From assembly GCA_018054915.1 (NCBI GenBank), contig JAGPIR010000060.1, positions 1 to 7,282 of the forward strand: a stretch of DNA of 7,282 nucleotides, given 5' to 3'. Made by a program: the position numbers and the translations under genes. This DNA comes from Allobrachymonas sp. (lineage in GTDB: Bacteria; Pseudomonadota; Gammaproteobacteria; Burkholderiales; Burkholderiaceae_C). Each line of letters begins with the position of its first letter. The first letter of the stretch is position 1. Positions 1-6,579 of the stretch are shown here, one piece after another. The notes beneath the pieces were generated by a model that saw nothing but the letters and a program-made list of their open reading frames with translations, was not told the DNA's origin and ran no database searches.

Positions 1-477
1 TGCCTGATCCAACTCCTGCTGCGCAATGGCGCCCACGGGCTGCAAAACCCGTGCACGGCGCACATCGGCTTGCGCCAGCCGTTCCGCCGCCTGCGCCGCA
101 ACGATACGCTGACGCGCTGCAGCCAGCTGCGCCTCTGCCGCACGGATATCGGCGTGGGCCTGGCTGCGCGCCCGCGGATCCAGCAGGGAACTCGCCCCGG
201 CGTCCACTTCCGCCAGCGTCTGGCCCGCCTGTACGGCGTCACCCGGCTGGAGCATGATGCGCCTGACCGTACCAGCTACAGGCGCTGCCACCACATAACG
301 TTCCTTGATCCGCGTCTTGCCTTCTTCCTGGAAAACAACTTCCAGCGGGCCACGCGCAACGGTAGCGGTGCTGGCCAGTTGTGCAGGGCTGCGCATGGCC
401 AGCCATCCCACGAGAAGCAGGATTCCCATAGCCATCAGCACAAACAGGGTTTTGCGGTCGGGTTTGATTATTTGCAT
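1..477 (-). CDS. HlyD/MacA-type periplasmic adaptor (membrane-fusion protein), C-terminus cut by window edge
   Basis: This gene encodes the adaptor that would link an inner-membrane ABC permease to an outer-membrane channel in a tripartite export complex. Only the first 159 codons are present, and the frame is open to position 1. After a short basic N-terminus (KPDRK, residues 5-9) comes one membrane segment at about residues 11-28. A biotinyl-lipoyl-like half-domain follows at about 45-92, with the pattern VVAAPVAGTV (62-71) and LQPGDAVQAGQTLAEV (76-91). An alanine- and glutamine-rich coiled-coil arm begins at about 105 and includes GAIAQQELDQA at 149-159, a typical HlyD-family hairpin sequence. 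The ATG at 477-475 lies 3 nt after the permease stop codon, with only a weak GAG before it, so translation is probably coupled. The family assignment is firm; the transported substrate cannot be read from the sequence. Confidence 0.93.
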   Translation of the reverse strand, partial: MQIIKPDRKTLFVLMAMGILLLVGWLAMRSPAQLASTATVARGPLEVVFQEEGKTRIKERYVVAAPVAGTVRRIMLQPGDAVQAGQTLAEVDAGASSLLDPRARSQAHADIRAAEAQLAAARQRIVAAQAAERLAQADVRRARVLQPVGAIAQQELDQA

Positions 478-480
478 GCG

Positions 481-2844
481 TCACTCGCGGGTTTTGAGTA
501 CACCGATCAGGTCGAGCTGGCGGATGCGCCACCACACCCCCACGGCCGACAACACCGCACTGGCCACGGTGACCAGCGCCGAGAAGGCATAGTCGGAAAG
601 GTGCAACACCACCGGCACACGGAACAGGTCAGACGCCAGGCTGTACGCCAGAAACCAGCACAGACCGTAGCCAACGGCAAACCCGGCCGGGATCGATGCG
701 AGCACCAGCAGCGCCAGTTCGCCCAGCAGAATATAGCTGACTTCACCCTGTGTAAAACCGAGCACGCGCAGACTTGCCAGTTCGCGCCCGCGCTCGGCCA
801 GCGCAATGCGTGCCGAGTTGTACACCACGCCGAAATTGACCAGGGCGCCCATGAGAACGGCCATCCAGGTGAATACGCCAGTGAGTTCGGCAAACGTCCG
901 GTAGAACGCCCGCACCGCAGCCAGACGTGTATCGGCTCCCGCCACGCGCGGACGCCGGTCGAGTTCGCGTAGTACGCGCGGCTGTGCATCAGCATCCACG
1001 GTCATGAGCACACTGCTGATCACGTCGCCATCACCCAGTGCACGGTTGAGGGCATCCAGCTCCATGTAGGCAGAAAGTCCCGCGTATTGCTGCACCAGTT
1101 GCACCACGGGCAGTTGAAGGCGCGCCTGGCGGCCCTCCAAAACATCGACCCACACGGAATCACCCACATTCACACCCAGGCGCCGGGCAAGATAGTCATC
1201 AAGCACCAGACCGCCAGACGGCAGACTGACGGGTTGCAAGCGTGTATCAACCGGTCGGTGCAGCGTGCCTGCCGCGGGCAGGCCCTGTATGCTGGTGAGC
1301 AACTGGTGGTTTTCATTGCGTATCCGCACCGGCACCGTGCGCACGCCCTCCACCTGCCGCACCCCCGGCAACGCACGCAATTCGCCCAGAGCACCGCGCC
1401 CGCCAGGCTCGATGAACCCGGCAGAAATATCGTGCTGTTGCACCAGCCGGTATTCAACTTCGATCATGTGGTTGATCGAACTTCCCTGGAAATTCGCCAT
1501 CAGCATGATGCCGCCGGCAAAGGCCAGACCGATGACGGTAAACAACGCCTTGACCGGACGACGCTCAATCTGCCGCCAGATGATGCGCGACGGTTGCGAC
1601 AGGCGCTGCGCGCCAGGCAGGCGTTCGATGAGCGTGCGGCGGAAGCGCTCCGGCGTGGGCGGCCGCATGGCCTGCGCGACCGGCTCATCGGCGGCGGCAT
1701 AGACCGCATAACCGGTGCCTGCCAACGCAGCCGACAGGCTCACGCCCGCGCCGGCGGCCACCACCGGCCAGTTGAGCGTGAAATCCAGAAATGGGAAGCG
1801 GAAGTTCATCTGGTACAGACCCGCCAACAATGTCCCCAACCAGGCGCCGGCAGCCACGCCGATGGCAGTTCCCGCCAGACAAATCAACGACACGATCAGC
1901 CCATAGTGCAGCGCCACTTGCGCCGTGCTGTAGCCGAAGGCCTTGAGAATTGCCACCTGGTCACGCTGGGTGCCGATCAACCGCTTGAACACCACGTTCA
2001 GCAGGAAGGCAGCCACACCCAGGAAAATGGCGGGGAACAGCCGCGCCATCACGCCCAGTTGCCGGAATTCCTGTTCCAGAAAGTTGTAGGAGAGCTGGTC
2101 GGACCGTCCGATCGCGCCACGGCTACCGTAGCGCGCCAGAATGCGATCCACGGCATCGATGGCCTCGCGTTCGTTGGCGCCCGGCGCCAGCCGGGCCACG
2201 ATCTGATTGAAGGCTCCAGCCATGTTCAAGGCAGCCGCCAGCGTGCGCCGTGGCGCCCAGATGATGGCGTAGCGCTGGTAGTCGGGAAACATGGCGCCAG
2301 GCTTGATCTGGTACAAGTACTCAGGCGAAATCGCAATGCCGACGATCTCGAACCATTGCGAATGGCCGTACACCGTGGCGCGCAAACGGCCGCTAGGTTT
2401 CAGTCCGTGCGCCTGCGCAAACGCGTCGCTGACCAGCACTTCGTTGTGCGCGAAAGGCGCCGGCATGCGCCCGGCGCGCAGATACAGGCGGTTGAGCGGC
2501 GGCGCGCCCGCATCCGGCAGCGAGACCACAGTAGCCTCAACCGGTTCGTCGAAGCCGGCCACCTCCAGCTTGGCGGCAGCCAGTACACGCGTCTGCACTT
2601 CGGCAATGCCGGGCGTTTCGGCAATCCGCGCAGCCACGGATTCGGGCGCACGCTTGAGTCCGGCCCACAAATCAGCAAAGCGGTAGTCCTGATACAGCCG
2701 CGCACGCGTGTCGCGCAGCGAATCGAGCGTGGCCTGCGACATGACCAACATGGCAATGCCTGAGGCAATGACCAGCGCAATGGCCAGCGCCTGCCCGCGC
2801 ATCAACCACAAATCACGCAATGCCTTGAGGTGAATGGCCTTCAC
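481..2844 (-). CDS. FtsX-family ABC transporter permease with two FtsX repeats
   Basis: This is an inner-membrane permease of the FtsX/MacB superfamily (787 residues), expected to work with the ATPase encoded at 5386-6105 and the adaptor downstream. It has two similar halves. Membrane segments fall at about residues 17-37, 267-287, 312-340 and 357-382, and again at about 432-452, 653-675, 703-730 and 752-772. Large extracytoplasmic regions lie after the first and fifth segments. The cytoplasmic stretch after the second segment of each half repeats a pattern: VAILKAFGYSTAQV at 297-310 and LASLRVLGFTQGEV at 689-702. This is the likely ATPase-coupling helix. The start is GTG at 2844-2842, overlapping the preceding stop codon as GTGA. 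Starting at the next ATG (codon 15) would lose the basic LKALRDLW stretch, which from memory is conserved in relatives. With both halves in one chain, a single polypeptide could replace a permease dimer. Substrate unknown. Confidence 0.93.
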   Translation of the reverse strand: MKAIHLKALRDLWLMRGQALAIALVIASGIAMLVMSQATLDSLRDTRARLYQDYRFADLWAGLKRAPESVAARIAETPGIAEVQTRVLAAAKLEVAGFDEPVEATVVSLPDAGAPPLNRLYLRAGRMPAPFAHNEVLVSDAFAQAHGLKPSGRLRATVYGHSQWFEIVGIAISPEYLYQIKPGAMFPDYQRYAIIWAPRRTLAAALNMAGAFNQIVARLAPGANEREAIDAVDRILARYGSRGAIGRSDQLSYNFLEQEFRQLGVMARLFPAIFLGVAAFLLNVVFKRLIGTQRDQVAILKAFGYSTAQVALHYGLIVSLICLAGTAIGVAAGAWLGTLLAGLYQMNFRFPFLDFTLNWPVVAAGAGVSLSAALAGTGYAVYAAADEPVAQAMRPPTPERFRRTLIERLPGAQRLSQPSRIIWRQIERRPVKALFTVIGLAFAGGIMLMANFQGSSINHMIEVEYRLVQQHDISAGFIEPGGRGALGELRALPGVRQVEGVRTVPVRIRNENHQLLTSIQGLPAAGTLHRPVDTRLQPVSLPSGGLVLDDYLARRLGVNVGDSVWVDVLEGRQARLQLPVVQLVQQYAGLSAYMELDALNRALGDGDVISSVLMTVDADAQPRVLRELDRRPRVAGADTRLAAVRAFYRTFAELTGVFTWMAVLMGALVNFGVVYNSARIALAERGRELASLRVLGFTQGEVSYILLGELALLVLASIPAGFAVGYGLCWFLAYSLASDLFRVPVVLHLSDYAFSALVTVASAVLSAVGVWWRIRQLDLIGVLKTRE

Positions 2845-5372
2845 GTCAGAGCCTGTCTGGCAGCCAGACGCCGGTAGAACCAGCGCTTGACCATTTCCAC
2901 CAGCACCAGATAGATCGCCGTGAGTCCCAGCAACATTACAACAAAACGCAGCGGCAACGGCGCAAAGCCCAGCACAGGCGCCAGCGGCGTGAAGGGCAGA
3001 ATGATGGCGATGGCGACCACAGCCAACGAAGTGGCTGCCAGCAGCCGGTGCGCACGGCTCTTAAACGGATTGGCACGGGTGCGGATGATGAAGATCACCA
3101 ACACCTGCGTAGCCAGTGACTCGACGAACCAGCCGGTACGAAACAGCGCCTTGTCTGCCTGCAACACAGCCAGCAGCAGCCAGAAGGTGAGAAAGTCGAA
3201 AATGGAACTGACCGGCCCGATGGTCATCATGAACGTACGGATAAAACCCATGTCCCAGCGGCGTGGACGCGCCAGATCATCTTCATCCACGTTGTCGGCC
3301 GGCAGCGGCAATTCAGACAGGTCGTAGAGAAAATTGTTAAGCAGAATCTGCAATGGCAGCATCGGCAGGAATGGCAAGAACAGGGTCGCCGCCGCCATGC
3401 TGAACATGTTGCCGAAATTGGAACTGGTGGCCATCATGATGTACTTCATCACGTTGCCAAACGTCCGCCGGCCCTCTCGGATGCCGGCATGCAGCACGCC
3501 CAGATCGTTTTCCAGCAGGATCATGGCGGCAGCCTGTTTGGCCACGTCCACGGCGCCATCGACCGAGATGCCAACGTCGGCGGTGTGCAGCGAAGGCGCG
3601 TCGTTGATGCCGTCGCCCAGGTAGCCCACCACGTGGCCGCGCGCCTTCAGCGCCAGCAACACGCGGTTTTTTTGCTGCGGGTTGGCGCGGCAGAACAGAT
3701 TGACCTCTTCCACCCGCGCACACAGGGCATCGTCGTTCATGGCTGCAATCTCGGCACCAGACAACACGCCGCTCACTTCGATGCCCAACTCTGAGAATAC
3801 ATGGCGCGCCACCTGCTCGTTATCGCCGGTTATGACCTTCACCGCCACGCCGCTGACCGCCATCGCCTGCAGTGCAGGCCGAGCGCTGGCCTTGGGTGGA
3901 TCAAGGAAAGCGGCGAAACCGGCGAACACCAGTTCACTTTCATCATCAACGACGGCATCGACCAGCGTTTGCGGCTCGCGCTTCCAAGCGATGGCCAGCA
4001 CGCGGAAGCCGTCCTGCCCCAGCCCGTCGAACAGCGTCTGGATGCACGTGCGCGCCGCTTCGTCCAGGTCTTTCAGCATCGGGTCTTGGCCAGACGCGTC
4101 AGGCTCACTTTCGTACTGCATGCACAACCGAAGCACGTCTTCCGGCGCACCTTTTAGCACCAGCAAGCGCTCACCGCCTCGCTCCACCAGCACCGATACG
4201 CGCCGGCGCTCAAAGTCGAACGGCACCTCGTCGATCTTGGCCCAACCCGAAACATCGATGTGCTCGTGCGCCAAGATGGCCTCGTCCATCGGGCTTTTCA
4301 GGCCGCTTTCGAAAAAACTGTTGAGGTATGCCAGTTCCAGCACCCGGTGGCTTGGTACGCCCTGTGGGTCAACGTGTCGTTCCAGCCGGATCTTCGCTTC
4401 GGTCAGCGTGCCGGTCTTGTCGGTGCACAAAATATCCATCGCGCCCATGTCCTGAATGGCAGACAGGCGCTTGACGATGACCTTGGCCTGCGCCATGCGC
4501 ATGGCGCCGCGGGCCAGCGTGACCGACACCACCATTGGCAATAATTCAGGCGTCAGGCCAACCGCCAGCGCCACGGCGAACAGGAAGGATTCCAGCAGCG
4601 GGCGGTGAAACGCCAGATTCACCCCCAACGTGAACAGCACCAGCAACACCGTCAGCCGCATGATGAGAAGGCCGAAACGACGCGTACCGATCTCGAACGC
4701 GGTGGGCGGTGGCGGCTTTTCCAGACTGGTGGCGATCTGGCCAATGGCTGTGCGCTTGGCGGTACGCAGAGTCAGCACGCGTGCCGCGCCACTGACCACC
4801 GAGCTGCCCATGAAGACCACGCCGTCGTTGTCAGTATCCCAGTCGCCCTGCTCGGACAAAGGTTCGGTAGCGGCGTGGCGCTCCACCGGGTAAGGCTCGC
4901 CGGTCAGCAAGGCCTGATTAACGAAGAAGTCCTGCGCCTGTAACACCTGGGCATCGGCCGGAATCAGGTCACCTGCCGACAACAGCACCACGTCGCCGGG
5001 CACCAGGGTCTCGGCCGTCACCTCCTGCTCGCACCCGTCGCGCCATACGCGCACGCGCAGGGCCACCTGGTGTGCCAGCTTTTCGGCGGCCTGGCCTGCG
5101 CGGCGCTCCTGCACAAAATCGAGGATCACCGACATCAGTACGATGATGGCAATGACCGCCGCACTGGTGGCCTCACCAATGACAGCCGAAATGACGCAGG
5201 CTACAAGTAGCACCACCACCAGCGGATTGCGAAAACGCGCCAAGAACTGCCAAATGGCATGCTGACGCTGTGGCCTAAGCCGGTTGGGACCGTATTGTGC
5301 GAGGCGTACAGCTGCCTCTGCGCTGCTCAGACCTAAGGTGACTTCTGCGGTTTCGATGGCATTGAATGGCAT
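2841..5372 (-). CDS. mgtA: MgtA-like P-type ATPase (P3B, Mg2+-translocating)
   Basis: This encodes an 843-residue P-type ATPase of the Mg2+-translocating P3B group, which couples ATP hydrolysis to cation uptake across the inner membrane. The catalytic set is complete: actuator TGE (157-159), M4 motif GLTPELLPM (272-280), phosphorylated aspartate in DKTGTLT (D318), nucleotide-binding KGAPE (407-411), TGDN (515-518) and GDGINDAP (586-593). The C-terminal half is MgtA-like: NFLYDLSELPLP at 680-691, a PRRWD motif at 703-707 and IGPVSSIFD at 718-726. E687 stands where, from memory, enterobacterial MgtA has Gln. E. coli MgtA is about 55 residues longer, mainly at the N-terminus. The ATG at 5372 has a good ribosome-binding site 13 nt after the ATPase stop; the frame stays open upstream to 5774, but that part only shadows the ABC ATPase gene. 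The last codons overlap the permease start. Mg2+ as substrate is inferred from family resemblance. Confidence 0.92.
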   Translation of the reverse strand: MPFNAIETAEVTLGLSSAEAAVRLAQYGPNRLRPQRQHAIWQFLARFRNPLVVVLLVACVISAVIGEATSAAVIAIIVLMSVILDFVQERRAGQAAEKLAHQVALRVRVWRDGCEQEVTAETLVPGDVVLLSAGDLIPADAQVLQAQDFFVNQALLTGEPYPVERHAATEPLSEQGDWDTDNDGVVFMGSSVVSGAARVLTLRTAKRTAIGQIATSLEKPPPPTAFEIGTRRFGLLIMRLTVLLVLFTLGVNLAFHRPLLESFLFAVALAVGLTPELLPMVVSVTLARGAMRMAQAKVIVKRLSAIQDMGAMDILCTDKTGTLTEAKIRLERHVDPQGVPSHRVLELAYLNSFFESGLKSPMDEAILAHEHIDVSGWAKIDEVPFDFERRRVSVLVERGGERLLVLKGAPEDVLRLCMQYESEPDASGQDPMLKDLDEAARTCIQTLFDGLGQDGFRVLAIAWKREPQTLVDAVVDDESELVFAGFAAFLDPPKASARPALQAMAVSGVAVKVITGDNEQVARHVFSELGIEVSGVLSGAEIAAMNDDALCARVEEVNLFCRANPQQKNRVLLALKARGHVVGYLGDGINDAPSLHTADVGISVDGAVDVAKQAAAMILLENDLGVLHAGIREGRRTFGNVMKYIMMATSSNFGNMFSMAAATLFLPFLPMLPLQILLNNFLYDLSELPLPADNVDEDDLARPRRWDMGFIRTFMMTIGPVSSIFDFLTFWLLLAVLQADKALFRTGWFVESLATQVLVIFIIRTRANPFKSRAHRLLAATSLAVVAIAIILPFTPLAPVLGFAPLPLRFVVMLLGLTAIYLVLVEMVKRWFYRRLAARQALT

Positions 5373-5375
5373 GAT

Positions 5376-5385
5376 CCCTTCTCCC
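5376..5385 (-). promoter_or_regulatory. Ribosome-binding site fixing the start of the P-type ATPase
   Basis: On the minus strand GGGAGAAGGG lies between the ABC ATPase stop (TGA, 5388-5386) and the ATG at 5372. The GGGAG part is spaced 8 nt from the ATG. It supports starting the pump at 5372 rather than at the far upstream in-frame ATG at 5774, which is inside the ABC ATPase gene. Confidence 0.8.
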
Positions 5386-6105
5386 TCACCAGTGAAGCGT
5401 ATGGGCTGGCTGGCGTTGCGCATTGACCTGTTCACGCACAATGCGCCCGTCCGCCATCCACAGTACCCGCTGCGCCATGCGGGCAATGTCGGCGTTGTGG
5501 GTAATGATGACGGTGGTGGTGCCGAGTTCGGCATTGACGCGCTCCAGCGCTTCCAACACCCGCACGCCGGTGGCCGAATCAAGGGCACCCGTAGGTTCGT
5601 CGCAGAGCATGACGACCGGCCGCTTGGCAATGGCGCGCGCAATAGCCACGCGCTGCTGCTCGCCGCCCGAGAGTTGCGCCGGGAAATGATCCAGCCGCTC
5701 GCCCAGCCCCACCATTTCCAGCGCATCCTGCGGCGGCAGCGGGTTGGGTGCAATATCGGTAACGATGGCAACATTTTCCCGTGCCGTCAGGCTGGGAATC
5801 AGGTTGTAGAACTGGAATACAAAGCCCACATGCTCGCGCCGGAAGCGCGTCAGCCGGGCATCGCCAGCATTGGTCAGGTCTTCGCCGTGGTACCAGACAT
5901 GGCCGCCGCTGGGCACGTCCAGCCCGCCCAGAATATTGAGCAGGGTCGATTTCCCACTGCCCGAAGGCCCAAGCAGAACAACGAATTCCCCTGCGCGCAA
6001 TTCCAGGTCGACGCCTCGCAAGGCATGCACCTCGACATCGCCCATGCGGTAGATCTTCGTCAGACCCTGCGCCCGGAAGACTGGTTCCGCGTGTGGTTCA
6101 GGCAT
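5386..6105 (-). CDS. ABC transporter ATP-binding protein (LolD/MacB-type)
   Basis: This is a 239-residue ATPase subunit that would power the FtsX-family permease at 481-2844. All nucleotide-binding motifs are present: Walker A GPSGSGKST (46-54), Q-loop Gln98 in FVFQFYNL, signature LSGGEQQR (145-152), Walker B ending D169-E170 in MLCDEPTGALD, D-loop ALD (174-176), and switch His203 in ITHNAD. The N-terminal pattern (LTKIYRMGDVEVHALRGVDL, residues 15-34) and the EPTGALDS stretch are typical of ATPases paired with FtsX-type permeases (LolD, MacB, YknY type). The length is normal for a stand-alone domain. It is the first gene of the operon. The ATG at 6105-6103 has no clear Shine-Dalgarno sequence (ATCGC directly precedes it); an in-frame stop occurs seven codons upstream with no better start between. 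Its permease partner is not the next gene, because the P-type ATPase intervenes. Confidence 0.95.
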   Translation of the reverse strand: MPEPHAEPVFRAQGLTKIYRMGDVEVHALRGVDLELRAGEFVVLLGPSGSGKSTLLNILGGLDVPSGGHVWYHGEDLTNAGDARLTRFRREHVGFVFQFYNLIPSLTARENVAIVTDIAPNPLPPQDALEMVGLGERLDHFPAQLSGGEQQRVAIARAIAKRPVVMLCDEPTGALDSATGVRVLEALERVNAELGTTTVIITHNADIARMAQRVLWMADGRIVREQVNAQRQPAHTLHW

Positions 6106-6142
6106 GCGATCTGCGTACGTATGTCATGCGGGCATTCTGGCA

Positions 6143-6179
6143 CATCCTCGCTGTTGTCTATTGCACCGACACAAGGATG
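6143..6179 (-). repeat. Bulged inverted repeat in the ABC operon leader
   Basis: CATCCT (6143-6148) pairs with AGGATG (6174-6179). Inside this, TGT (6152-6154) pairs with ACA (6171-6173), and GTC (6156-6158) with GAC (6168-6170), around a 9-nt loop. That gives 12 base pairs interrupted by a 3-nt and a 1-nt bulge. It lies 38 nt upstream of the ABC ATPase start, so it could be an operator or a leader-RNA hairpin. Chance occurrence is possible. Confidence 0.4.
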
Positions 6180-6360
6180 AAAGCCCACTCCTCAGCAACA
6201 CCATAGTCTTTATTCGCACGGCAAAAATTTCCGGGGAATTTATATCTTTTGTAAAAAAATAGAGAGTGGTTTTTTTCTTCGAAGCGCCCACTAAAGGGCT
6301 TCCTGCAACGGTTTAATCCAAAAAACCATCGATTGCCGCGCTACACACGGAAACAATTTT

Positions 6361-6409
6361 CGTTTAATTATTTGTTAATTGTTTGCGATTAACCGCTCAT
6401 AATTAAGCG
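6361..6409 (+). repeat. Nested 49-nt hairpin upstream of the ammonium channel gene
   Basis: Outer arms CGTTTAATTAT (6361-6371) and ATAATTAAGCG (6399-6409) form 11 pairs with one G.U. After a small internal loop (2 nt against 5 nt), inner arms 6374-6381 and 6386-6393 form 8 pairs, again with one G.U, closing on a 4-nt loop at 6382-6385. In the minus-strand transcript both G.U pairs would become A.C mismatches, so the fold favours a plus-strand RNA. Six T residues follow at 6415-6420, five bases after the stem. It could be a leader hairpin, an attenuator, the end of a short RNA, or a protein-binding site. The stem is A+T-rich, which raises the chance background. Confidence 0.5.
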
Positions 6410-6433
6410 CGTTCTTTTTTAAAGCAACCTTTA

Positions 6434-6549
6434 TTCGGTGGTCTGCAAGAGAAACATCGTTCGTCACCAGTTGTGGCCGATTTTTTTTGACTGCCTGGTT
6501 GGTCAGCGCACCATTTGCGTGTCGTGTATTTCTTCCTTTAACCACCGAA
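6434..6549 (+). repeat. Long-range 9-bp inverted repeat in the channel gene leader
   Basis: TTCGGTGGT at 6434-6442 is the exact reverse complement of ACCACCGAA at 6541-6549. If transcribed, it would close a loop of about 98 nt containing two small hairpins: 6488-6493 with 6500-6505, and 6506-6510 with 6516-6520. The right arm shares CGAA with the palindrome at 6546-6562, so the two folds exclude each other. Confidence 0.4.
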
Positions 6550-6562
6550 AAATTATTTTTCG
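6546..6562. repeat. 17-bp perfect palindrome next to the channel gene ribosome-binding site
   Basis: CGAAAAAT (6546-6553) and ATTTTTCG (6555-6562) are perfect inverted copies around a single T. The palindrome ends 4 nt before the AGGAG that serves the ammonium channel gene. As DNA it resembles a dimeric regulator's operator; as RNA it could form a 7-bp hairpin with a 3-nt loop. Which protein, if any, binds is unknown. Confidence 0.5.
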
Positions 6563-6566
6563 CAAC

Positions 6567-6571
6567 AGGAG
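6567..6571 (+). promoter_or_regulatory. Ribosome-binding site for the ammonium channel gene
   Basis: AGGAG is spaced 8 nt from the ATG at 6580. The reading frame is open upstream to 6403 but contains no ATG there, only TTG codons without a ribosome-binding site, so this site fixes the start. Confidence 0.85.
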
Positions 6572-6579
6572 CAGGGTCA

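Larger units (their letters stand above)
6106..6579. other. Divergent intergenic region, A+T-rich and full of inverted repeats
   Basis: This 474-bp gap separates the leftward ABC/P-type ATPase operon from the rightward ammonium channel gene, so it must hold promoters for both. G+C over 6181-6540 is about 41% by hand count, against roughly 60% in the genes. T- and A-runs occur at 6252-6258, 6271-6276, 6415-6420 and 6481-6488. I found no hexamer pair good enough to call a sigma-70 promoter and no correctly spaced sigma-54 site. No convincing small gene was seen; the one minus-strand frame here (6638-6375) runs into the channel gene antisense. The notable content is a series of inverted repeats, listed separately, plus a 7-bp stem with one bulge (6281-6288 with 6296-6302). 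Confidence 0.8.

Noticed and set aside
70..972. Plus-strand open frame of 300 codons
   Set aside because: It lies antisense to the adaptor and permease genes, has a Gln/His/Arg-rich low-information composition typical of reverse-frame shadows in GC-rich DNA, and shows no recognisable domain.
1087..2763. Plus-strand open frame of 558 codons inside the permease gene
   Set aside because: Long but fully antisense to a clear FtsX permease. His/Gln/Arg-rich composition without motifs marks it as a codon-bias shadow.
6138..6152. TGGCAC followed by GCTG, resembling a sigma-54 promoter
   Set aside because: The GG and GC are 9 nt apart instead of the required 10, the TTGC element is missing, and it lies over 420 nt from amtB.
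5284..6180. Plus-strand open frame of 298 codons across the ABC ATPase gene
   Set aside because: Antisense to an ATPase with every catalytic motif; no homology signal of its own.
6265..6292. AGTGG/CCACT inverted repeat
   Set aside because: Only 5 bp across an 18-nt gap; expected by chance in this interval.
6398..6403. CATAAT as a plus-strand -10 box
   Set aside because: No acceptable -35 hexamer lies 16-18 nt upstream, and the bases are part of the 6361-6409 hairpin arm.
6481..6488. T8 run as part of an intrinsic terminator
   Set aside because: No stable stem directly precedes it (only TCGG/CCGA, 4 bp, with a 38-nt loop), and no gene ends nearby since both flanking genes diverge.
6504..6518. 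TTGC preceded at sigma-54 distance by CAGCGC, well placed for amtB
   Set aside because: The essential GG of the -24 element is absent, so only half the site matches.
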